A stretch of 64,000 bases of DNA. It comes from Manduca sexta (Eukaryota > Arthropoda > Insecta > Lepidoptera > Sphingidae). The position numbers were made by a program, and so were the translations under genes. The DNA is taken from assembly GCF_014839805.1 (NCBI RefSeq), contig NC_051116.1, positions 5,127,556 to 5,191,555 on the forward strand, written 5' to 3'. Every line of letters starts with the position of its first letter. Position 1 is the stretch's first letter. Below, piece after piece: positions 34,361 to 46,300 of the stretch. The notes beneath the pieces are model-generated. The model was not told where the DNA came from and searched no databases. It saw nothing but the letters and a program-made list of their open reading frames with translations.

Positions 34361-37300
34361 ATGATCGGAAGACCAAGATGTAGGGAATGGACGCCTTTAT
34401 CCACCCAGCAGTTGCGTCTAAGGAGTCTTATACAGGTAAGGTTCCCGCCAAAAATTTCCTTAGCCTATTAACAGTTTATAAACAAAATGATACAGTCGTG
34501 ATTGTATCGCATGACTATTACTGTAGATTGGCTGTCACACTTCGCTGACGATGTATGTTCGATTGTTTGCATTTTGATCTTGTTTGCGTCATTGTCAGTA
34601 TTTTACGAGTACCGAAAAGCATCATTATTGGCTATTAGCACCCATTGTTTTTAGCAGATTCTAAAGTTTTCATTGTTATTATAATTACTGCCAGGTCCTA
34701 GTATGAGTCAAAAAGTTAAAATTACATTGTGACATCTACAGAAATATTCTGCATAGGTATATATATATTTTTGACCCTTTTTGTTTGTGAGCCGAGGTAT
34801 AAGGGTCGACTTACAAACACAGAGGATGTTCAGGTTTTTTATTGTCTTATTTACAAAAAAAAAATATCAAGGATAACCAAGCTTCCCTGACCTAACGGCA
34901 GTGTCAGTCTGGCCAACTATCCTCATCTTCCTCAAAGAGAGGTTAATAGAATAGGCACACAATTTCAAGCCTGTTATATGACATTTGTAACTGTAACAGG
35001 CCTGTCATAGCTCGATCCAAGCTTCTACAACTGCACTCATGCATGTCCCAATACTTAGTAGTTAGTTCTGCTCTGGCCATCTTTGCACCCTTCAAGTCTG
35101 CTCCTTAGGAAGCTGGCTGGAATAACCAGGCAAAGGGTTAGTTAGCGTTGGCACCACCAGGGTTTGAACATTGAGTTCTTGGCTTAGTTATTAGAATAGT
35201 TCAACATCGACTTCTGTTGGACTAAGGTTTGATTGCTCCACCATACTGGTAAAATTCGCTGTCAAAATTCCTTTGTATAGATTATTTTTAACACATACAA
35301 CTCACCCACTGTATCACTTGAAACCAAAGCTACTAAGATTACATAAAGTGGGAATTAGGAAGATTGTCATACAAAATTTTTGCACTCATGCGATGGTTAC
35401 TCAGTCTACCGTGAAATAGCAAAACACCAATGTAAAATACTTCATATTTCTTCCATATTGTGATGTGGACATTTTGAATGGCCATAGCATATTTTCTGTA
35501 AATATGTTATTTTTGTATTAATATCAAATGACACTGCAATATCTTGTCACATTTAAATAATAAAATGACTTATTACCAAACGGTAATAACTTTTGGAGCA
35601 CAAATTTAGTCCTGGTGTCCAGTCTATAACTAACTACAGTAGAAACCGGTTATAACGATTCCGGTTATAGCGACGCACCGTTTTTAACGACTAAATAGTA
35701 AGGTCATTTTAAATGAATGTATATAAAAAGCCTATCGTTTATAACGACTATTGCATATAGCGTCCAAATTCGATGATCCCCCGATGGCGTTATAACCGGT
35801 TTTCACTGTATACTGTTCACCGTCTGCTTGAAACTGTACTTATTCAATTGTTATTCTGATGCAATAAATAATAAATAAATGTTATCTCGAACTATCTATA
35901 TTCCGCCTTTGTTTAAAAAGATCTGTGGGTTATTGTTATTTCATAGTAGGTTCCGATATCATTGACATAAAACATTTTTTCTCATTCTGGTATAGGTAGC
36001 CTATTATTCACTTATTTATTTTCAAAATGCCGCAGTTTCATAGTTGTATTACAGTATGTAGTGTAGTGTAGTGTGTACTGTAGTGCTGAGATGGGGGATT
36101 AGAGCCCCGGGTTGGCAAGTGTTATTGAGTTTTTCTGCTCAGTATCAGGTCAGAGTCTGGAATGTGCCCAATATGATGATAGGCTCGCTTCTTATAATAT
36201 TATGTGTGGGTATTATTTAAAACATTAATCCTGCACACATTAAGTGTTGTTAGGCCAAAATCATAAGAAAAAACTGGTTATAAGATAAATCATATAGCGT
36301 TTTGCTTATCAAATATGTTAATTCATAATGTATTTCCGAAAAAAAAATAAATATAGACACTTTATCTTATAAATTTGCATTAATTTTAATAATAAGTTCC
36401 ACCTTGACTTTGAGGGATAGCATGTTTATGTTTTATATGACATTAATTATGCTAATGCCAATGGTTGCCAATAAGCACTGAGCGATAGCAGCAGAAAGGC
36501 CTTATCTCAACAATACAAAAAACATTATGCTATTGTTTAATACCCATCGAACACTTAAAGAGTTATGGAAAAACAAAATTAGGATATCTATAATGTGTTA
36601 AATTTATTTTCATGCCATGTATGAGAGTAACACAATACCATGACTTGATGGTGTTTCACACTACCCATTTTTTGTAACTACATCACCAAAGTATTAATTA
36701 CAAAGCATCATCCCGCTTCATCATCCATAGACTAGGAATCAGGCCCAGAATTTGTCAAGCCAAAACCTATATAAGCTCCTCAAGCAAAAAAGTAATATGT
36801 TTCTTGGCTTACATAATAATATAATAATAATAATAATAAAGCTTTATTTATTCCATACTTAGTTCAAGTGGCTTACATACTGCTCTATAAATATAGTCGT
36901 TATAATATTTCATATACATCATATTATTTTTTGTTATCATATCATTAGGGCTTGCACGGGCACCCCCCCGTTGTGATACCTACTATAGTGTGTAGATTGC
37001 AGTTGCACTTCCCTAAAAATTATCTTGACGCCGCTCATGTTTGTTACCGTAAAATGTAAATATTTGAAAAATATGTTCCAAATATAAAACTGGTACCAAA
37101 AATGTTAACATTTTAAGTTAGCTTAACATTTTAAAATTGTAAATTAATTCAATATAGTTTTTACTGGATAGATATTATATCTGATAATCTTTATTCGTTA
37201 TTACCTACGAAAAATATGTTACAAATATAAAACTGGCACCAAACATGTTAACATTTTAAGTTAAAGTAACATTTTTAAATTGTAAATAAATTCAATGTAG

Positions 37301-40300
37301 TTTTTACAAGATATATATTATGTCTATTTTGCCGCTAAGCAGCAGTGTGTAGTCACTGTTGTGTTCTGGTTTGAAGAATATTGTAGCCAGTGTAACTAAT
37401 GAAAAAAAAAAAAACAGTAAATAGTCTCTTCTAATAATTCTTCTAGTTAAAAATCTTCAGTTACTATTATTATTAACTAATACATATTTAATTGCACTAT
37501 CTTATGGCCATCATCTGGCCATTTGTTTAAAATGAGACCTCCAACTGATACAGGGTTACAAACAAGGGAAGCTAATACTTTATCTATAGGAAGGAGCAAC
37601 ACAGTGCTTCTGCAGAAGAATATCTATCGAATAGGGCCAGCAATCTATAATAAACTTAGTCCAACTATTAAAGATGTGGAACAGATTAATTTGTTTAAAA
37701 GTAAACTTAAGAATTTCCTTATTAATAAATGCTTTTACTCATTTGATGATTTCTTCAAATCATAATAAATTTAATCTTGTCAATGTAATATAATAAATAT
37801 AATGTGATTATATAATAATTCATGTTATGTAATACTTCTTTCCTTATATTTAATAATTATTTACGGCTAGAAAAAAAAATGCACACCCAGTTAGGGTAGA
37901 ATATGGCGAGACTTCATTTTATAACACCTATAAATGTACATGTACTGTATTCAGCAAATAAATTATTTGAATTTGAATCTTTATTTTGAATAACATCCAT
38001 GACGGATATGACTTCACCAAACACATAAATAAAATCCACTACTCAACATAGGTCTCTAAAGATTTCCGAACGGACCTGTCAAATACGATCATATAATTTA
38101 TTCTATTAATTCCATATGTTACTACATATGGAATTAATAGAATAAATTATATATGATGATAAATAATAATGTAACGTTTTTTGGTTCTGAGATTTTTTGT
38201 GTGTTTTCTCGTCATTTAACTCCAATTCACACATAACATTTGCATGTCAATGAGATAAGACAAATTAATAGAATTTAAATTTTGAAATCTGTCTGATATT
38301 TCCTACTTTTTGTGTTTATTACAGTAATTATTATTAAAGTTCAAAGTTTCACGTTAATTAAGTGCACTGGGTATTAAGTATTAACAAAAACAAATAAGTT
38401 GTTCTATAATGGTCGTTTTCAATAAACGATTCCAATCTCAATCTTTAATCCGATCCCAAGAATAGACCAATCAAAATAAGTAATTTCTAATAATGTCAAA
38501 AAAAAACTTTGTATTTATTGGTCCATTTTTGCGATGGATTAGAAAAAACGTTTGAATTCAAATCACCGAAATTGGACACTTAAATAATTCGAAACACGTG
38601 AGTCCAAAAAGGTGTAAGTAAACATTTTTATCGTTGAATAAAATTATAGATAAAAAAATATCTGAAAATGAAATGATGAACCGTGAACTGAACACGTGAG
38701 ACTGGTTTTTTATTAAGTCTAAAATAAATTATTTTCTATAGCTTAATGGAAAAAGGGAATTGAGAATAAAGTGATCCTCTTTATTTGTATGTATCGAGTT
38801 TCCATTACTCAGAAACTGTAGATTCTCATTTGTAATTAATATCTAGTACTATGGTCTATAGAATCGCCTTTTTGACCTAGTATTGCCTCCGCGACCTAGA
38901 GACAACGAATATACGCTGTGGATACGAATATTATGGGTTCGGTTGTCAAGGCAGTACAAATTTGGGTATGTTTTTCTAACACGATATGGCCAGGATGGCA
39001 TGGGCTAATGGACTGTTTTTGTATGGGTCCCTGCAGTCCACACCGGGGAAAACCTGCGAATGAAATACTGGAATCCTCAGTTTAGCGACTGCAGTGACCC
39101 GGAGGAAAGTTGGGAGGGCAGTGTGGGGGAACGATAGAAACCCTTTTAGGATGGGTGCAGGGGGGAAGAAAGGAAAATGTACAAAAGGCCTTTATAGGCC
39201 TCAATTTGAATTGGCAACCATGAGGTATACATATTTAACTGTATGCTTAGGGCAGTGACAAATGTCCCCTGTGCATGGGCGCGCATTCAGTGACAGAGCG
39301 CCCAAGAATTACCTCAAGGGGGGGGGGGCGTATAAACTAAGTCAAATTCGCTCATCTATATAGAAAATTTTATATGGGCACCATATCGAGCACACAATTT
39401 TAAATTGTACCAAGATGGCATTCATTTCGCAGTGATGTAACGTTGGTAATAATAGCACTTGTAAATAGATAAAAGTTCGTTTGAATGACTCGGCTTATCT
39501 GTTGCATATAAATAATCATTGCATTTATATTAACAAGTAATGAGATAACCTGCAAAAAGTTAGACTTTAGTCAATGTATTTGTGTATACTTTTCAGAAGA
39601 GAATGACCAGGGTCTGAAATAAGGTTTGCTTGAGGATATTTAAATCCGCTCAAATAGGGCCCAGCGTATATAAGATGTAAAACCCGCCATAGTGTCCAAC
39701 TTAAGTCTTCAAAAGTAGCTGAGCAAGTCCAAAACTTCAAAATTATTTTACAAGATGATATAAGTTCAGGGGCCCTATTCCATCTATAGGGGCGAATCCG
39801 TCTTTTTGCAATTGCGGACTTTCTAACCGAAAGATAGCTTTGATAGCCGTATAGGTAAATAGGGGATTTTTTACTCCCTGACTTATACAGCTATCGAAGC
39901 TGTCCTCCCCTCCATAGACGAAATAGGGCCCATTGACCTTAATTTTGAAATAAAGTAGTCCCTCTCAAGTTTATTTTAGTGATGAAATAACTAACTGATA
40001 TGGAGGCGAAAGTTTAAAGGCGATTTGAAATTTTGCATTTGTTCAGCTACTCTTGTAGCTGAAAGTACGTTCCGGGATCAGCCTATGTACATGAGGTTTT
40101 AAACAAGCCGGCATAATAATATCGACTGGGGAGCGGTCATTTGGCATCAAGCAATACTTCATCGATGATCGAAATTTTACCATCAAGTGCACAGAAGTTA
40201 CTTTACCGTGCTTCTAAAAATGTGTTTTTCAGATCGTCGGCTACAACATTCGACCGCCCGAATGGTGTACGTCCACTTGCAGCTTCTATCTGACGCTGCA

Positions 40301-43300
40301 TCACACCACCATGTGCGCCCCTTTCTATACCAGTGAGAGGATATGCTCGCCGCATCCTAAGTGGAAGGAGATTGACTCAGGTGAGAATAAATAAAATCTT
40401 ACGTTTATTCTCGATCATTCTAGACTGAAATATCGTAGGGCAAAGATTACTGACAGTCAACTTATTTTATTTTTATTGCATACTATATTTTGTCAGGGTT
40501 GTGGTCTGTGTAAGCCCTTTCCGGCAATAAAACTGACCGTTGTTTTTCCGGTACAAAATAATTGTAACAAATATCTTTATAAAACTATAAAAATAAGCCA
40601 AATTATACAAAACAATCCATTCTGTAATAGCATGGAAATAGGTTAAAAAAATATATTGGTACGAGTGTGTGTTCGTGTAACAGGAATATGACGCTATCGC
40701 GCTCGCACGCGCATACGTAATACCAGTGACGTCATAGTAGACGTTATCAACCATTTGACAGGCACTTTTACCTCTTTTATTAAATGGTACTAGTTGTCGC
40801 CCTTTTGCGAGTATTCGTTTGACTTTAAACTTGAATTTAAAATATGCCTTGGACCGGTTTTTCAATTATTAAATATTTTTTTTTCAATCGTAACCAAACT
40901 TACGTTTACATTTTAATATGTTTATAAATAAACAACGATATTGACATTCGTGTCAGTGCCCGTGAATTCATTTCTATGTAAAATGTACGTTAGGGCGAGA
41001 TTGGCGTAGCATATTATTATGAATCTATTGTTACACAGTATATATTTATAAGCTGCCTATATATTAAACACGCGGTGTCTGACATTCAGTGGACGTCCTC
41101 ATTTAAATTTGGTAGCGATAAAGACAAATGCGGGTTTTCAATTTTCATCTAATTAATGTAATTGAGAAAGTTTGTTTTCGAATAAATTAATTATAATTAT
41201 AGCATTTACGCGCAACTCTACCCGCATAAATGTCTAGTGCCAAATTAAATGAGTCAGTGTGCATTTTTCTAGTAAAAGCCTATTTATTAATCCCATAATA
41301 GTTAGACTTGGCCTATCTGACAGACATCATCATCATCAACCTACAGCTGTCCACTGCTGAACATAGGCCTCCCTTAAAGCGCGCCACGCTGTTCGGTCCT
41401 CCGCTCTCCTCATCGAGCGTCCACCGGCGATCCTACGAATATCGTCGGACCAGCGGGTCGGAGGTCGTCCTACGCTACGCTTACCGAGACGCGGTCTCCA
41501 CTCTAGGACTCGTCTGCTCCAGCGGCCATCGGTCCTACGACAGATATGGCCAGCCCACTGCCACTTCAGCTTGCTTATTTTCCGAGCTATATCCGTTACT
41601 TTGGTTCTCTCACGGATATCCTCATTTCTGATTTTATCCGCGAGAGAGACACCTAGCATAGCTCGCTTAAATTTATGGACTAGCCTTACCGTCAGTGTCC
41701 ACGTCTCGGCACCATACGTCATCACCGGTAGGACGCAATGCTTGAAGACTTTCGTCTTCAAGCATTGTGGAATCGTCGACGTAAAGACTTGACGAAGCCT
41801 GCCGAATGCTGCCCAGGCCAACCGAATCCTCCTATCAGCCTCCCTCTCAAAGTTGTGCCGGCCTAGTTGGATAGTCTGGCCAAGGTAGACGTAATCCTGC
41901 ACAACCTCGAGGGGGATGCCGTCGACAGATATCGGTCCCGGCATGACATGTTCATTGAACATGACCTTGGTTTTGTTCAAGTTCATGCCGAGAGCGACCC
42001 GCCGAGAGGACCCACCTAGGTCGTTCAGCATTCCGCTAAGCTCTTCCAGCGTCTCTGCAAATATTACTATATCGTCTGCGAAACGAAGATGAGAGATGCG
42101 CTCTCCATTGACGTTGACGCCTCGTGCAGTCCAGTGCAGAGTCTTGAAGACGTCCTCCATCGCGTTGGTGAACACTTTTGGAGATATTATATCTCCCTGT
42201 CTCACCCCGCGACAGACAAATTTCATTAAAATCCCTTCAGTCGTTTATGTGTTTAAGACACGTTCAAACACTTTCACGAACCACATTTATATTGATCATG
42301 TTAAATTAAACTGTATTAATTTAAACACACACACACGCATACACGCACATCATGCCTATATTCCCGAAGGAGCAGCCAGAAGTAGATTTAGGGCACCCAC
42401 ATTTCACCCATGATGTGATAGGCATAGGCGCTGGGAGCCCTACCCAGAAATAAATCACATAAAATATAAGTGACTTAATAAATCTGCAACAATGGGAACC
42501 ATCGACTACAGAGGTTTTTAGATAAATCATTTTCAAAAACTCGCGCGATTTGAATTGGAAAAAAACCTTAATATCATGTAGTATAGAACGTAGGAGCAGA
42601 TGCGCCTTCCTAAAACTTATCTTGGCGGCGCCCATGGCGATAGGGGTAAATCTGTCGCCATATCGAGCACAAATTTCAGACTCCGTGCTGATACTGAGTA
42701 GAAAAACCCTATCACATTATTCATTTATCAATAAGGATAAACCAACTGTCCAGAGGTGTGAACGCGTCATAAATTCCAGATATGCGTATGACTCACGCAC
42801 TATGCGTTGAATTTGTGTCAGTTGTTATCGTTTGAACATTCACGTCATGTCAACTGTGGGAGTATTTCAGTAATATGTCAATAACAGATAAACATAGAAT
42901 AGAAATTACCTCAATAACATTAGTGTATTTTATCTCAATAATACTGTGGGAAAGTTTGTGATGATGTTTGACTGTTTAGAAGTAAATGCGAAAACCTTAG
43001 TGTTTAAACATCCCCGTAACTATAGGGAAATATAATTTACTGACAGAAAAAAAAAATCAAACATACCAAAAACTTGAAAACATTAGTATTTATTTCTGTT
43101 ACAGAAATAACTCAAAGCATGTCATCAACCAACGTAGTTATAAGGATATGGTGTCACATACTCCATCCTAATGAAGACAGCAATGTGCCTCAAAACACTG
43201 TGATACAAACGTGGGGAGTCTACTTCAGTGGTCTCCGGTATATAGGGGCTAACCTCGCTTCAAACTTCACTTCAGACTGCTTCAAAAGCAACACTCTCGT

Positions 43301-46300
43301 ATTTCAAATGCACGGAGGCTACTTCTGTTCTTACAAAAGCTTGAAATTAGATATAATACCTGCTGAGAATGAGATGGAACATGGATCTCTATCGTCAGAT
43401 TCATCAGGCCGCACGATATCCAAAAATATTGAAGCGAAATTCATTTCCACTCAAAGACTTAAGGAGGCGCGGTCGATCTCCCCAAGCAAATATATAAGAA
43501 AGGCTGATAAAGAATATTCGAAGAGCCACAGCCCAGTAGAAAGAGGGTTTCAGCAAAATTTTCCAACCTTACGTCCAGCAAGCAGTCTGAATATTAAGGA
43601 GAGACACACTGGCAGTGTGGACAGACTTAACGAAGCAAAAGAACACATTTACGAGCACTCGCCAGATCACATGGATGTAAAAGAATTTACCGACGTTAAT
43701 TACGATAGTTTATCGAAAAACACGTCCCAAGAAGAGCTATCTAACAGTAAAATAGATTTAAGTGAGACGGCAGAAAGCTATGATTTAAGAAACGAAGACG
43801 GAATGCCTAAGTTTAGGTATCTGGCTTTGAACTTTTTAAAATCAGAAATACGACCGAGTTACACCGCCGCGAAGCTGCAGAAACTCCACTTACTACAGTA
43901 TTCTATAAAGAAAAGACAGGTGAAAATAAAAAATATTTATTTGCAATTAAAAAACACGTGAATGTTTTGGATCAGTCTCAAAATATATTTAGTTACAAAG
44001 ATAGTTAATTAAAGCACCTAGGAACCGAACTGTTTACGATGCAAATCATATTTAACTATTCAGATTTTATCTTAATTATATATTTTGATGGACTTTTTTA
44101 TCTAGATAAATCAGTGACTATTAACATCTGCGAGGTTTGATTTAAATGTTTTTCATATTAATACTATTGAACATTTATCTAAAATTGGATTTTGAATACC
44201 TGTTATAGTTAATGAAGATACAACATTTCACATTGTAACAGACGCTCTACTGGTGGTAGGTCTCTCATATGTGAGAGTCCGCCTGTGTAGGTACCACCGC
44301 AATGTCTATTTCTACCAAAACGTAGCAGTGTGTAGTCACGTTGTTTTCCAGTTTGAAGGACATTGTAGCCAGTGTAATTACTGGACATAATGAGACTTAA
44401 CATCTCATGTCATAGGATGGCGAGCGCAGTGGAATATCAAACAATACTTTGTTATTCAAGGTGTTGGATGGTGTTTCTACTGTTATGGGCGGTCGTATCG
44501 CTTACCATCGTGCGAACGGCAAGCTCGTCTAGTCATTCAAAGTAATAAAAAAAAACGCGCCATTTATATTATAGGAAGCAGTACAAGAAATAAAAGAAAG
44601 GATATACAAAAAGTCAGCACTGACTGATGGATGGCCGCAAGATGAAACAGAGAAATTGAAATTCAAGAGTAGATCACAAAGGAATCTTTTTTCACCCGAA
44701 GATGAAGGTTCGGATGGAGACAAATCTTCATCTCAAAGTGATCTGAGCGTCAAAAATGGTAAAGTTAAGGATGGTAAGCCCGTATCTAATGGACCAAGAT
44801 TGACTTTGAAGTTAAACGATCTGCTATCTTTTAAGGTAAGTTTCGACTCATAATGTGTGTATTTGTACCAACTTTTAAAATGCCAATTTTAATTTTAATG
44901 CATTTTATTACACTGATGACATTATTTTCTAATGTATAGCGTCTTTTCAATGCTTCATGAATATTGTCATTTTCTGTAATTCTTTGTCGATACTATAAAC
45001 TGAATTCAACTTTATGTCATTAAAGATCGATTATTAGGAGATTTTATCGATTATCATTTACTTTTTATCGATATTTTTATACGGAGCCCAATATATGTAA
45101 ATTCTTAAGAAATTACCTTCAAAAACATTCTGTTCTTACAATTGACAGACGAAACCATCCCCCTTCCAACGTGCCGAACACGTGAGACTGACGAAACAGT
45201 TGGAGATATTGCGGTTCAAACGTATCATATTATCGGACGAGCGAGACAGCAAACTGGCGAACATACGACGTCTGAAAGAGAGGCACGCTAAGCTGAATGA
45301 AGAGAATCAAGATGTTGGTAAGTGTTTATATTGTTTCCATTATAATTTGGGTACGTTAGTTTTCCATATAGTTTTTGTTAAGTTTGAGACTGTGTCACCA
45401 TATGTCAATCAGACGGTAGTTATGAGGCTCCTGCTCTCACACCCTCCACTACAACTTCTGTAAGCCAGGAACAGCAGTGCCACGCATTTTATGACATAGA
45501 GCGGTAAAACTCGGTGAGTCTCAGGGAGCACTAATTAGTCTTAATCCGCAACAAATCAAATGGAAAGATAGGGAGCTGTTAGAAATATTAAATTGTCCAC
45601 TTTCCACCATAGTAAAGTGGGAGACAAACTGATGAACCAAAGAAGCAATTGCTGCCAGCAAGCCAGTTGTACAGCACCACAGATAAATAATAATGAAATG
45701 GTCTTATCACATGAGATGTTAGATTTGATTTCAATATTAGGAATGGCAAAAACGCCGGGAAGCACGAACATTCTGTGTTATCGACAAGGTTCATGTAGTA
45801 TACAACCCGGGGTGTTATTTGCATACTGTGTGGCGCATGTGTGGTATAATGTGTGTGTAGCGTGAGTGTGGGTGACATGTGTGTGTGGCGCGAGTGTAGT
45901 ATCATGTGTGCGCGGTGCGGGCGGTGGGTGTGCAGGGTCGGAGCTGATGCAGGGCCTGCGCGCGGTGTCGCGCGGGGGCGAGGCGGCGCGGGAGGTGCGC
46001 GCGGCAGGCGCGGCGCTGTGTGTGTGTGTGGCGCGAGTGTAGTATCATGTGTGCGCGGTGCGGGCGGTGGGTGTGCAGGGTCGGAGCTGATGCAGGGCCT
46101 GCGCGCGGTGTCGCGCGGGGGCGAGGCGGCGCGGGAGGTGCGCGCGGCGGGCGCGGCGCTGTGTGTGTGTGTGGCGCGAGTGTAGTATCATGTGTGCGCG
46201 GTGCGGGCGGTGGGTGTGCAGGGTCGGAGCTGATGCAGGGCCTGCGCGCGGTGTCGCGCGGGGGCGAGAGCAGCGCGGGAGGTGCGCGCGGCGGGCGCGG

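Larger units (their letters stand above)
34436..40232. other. UVRAG intron 1 (5.8 kb), repeat-rich
   Basis: From 5' to 3' it holds family I, the pogo-like MITE, SINE C, an (ATA)n run near 36820-36835, the tandem duplication, the LINE remnant, the long hairpin, family F and the short TIR element. The rest (34440-35350, 38160-38980, 39340-39770) is AT-rich and unassigned. Confidence 0.6.

Noticed and set aside
41308..41631. Plus-strand frame of 107 codons, and the frame at 41571-41792
   Set aside because: Shadows of the LINE reverse transcriptase encoded on the opposite strand.
42550..42810. Plus-strand frame of 86 codons in UVRAG intron 2
   Set aside because: It crosses a family C SINE fragment and has no motif; explained by repeat sequence.
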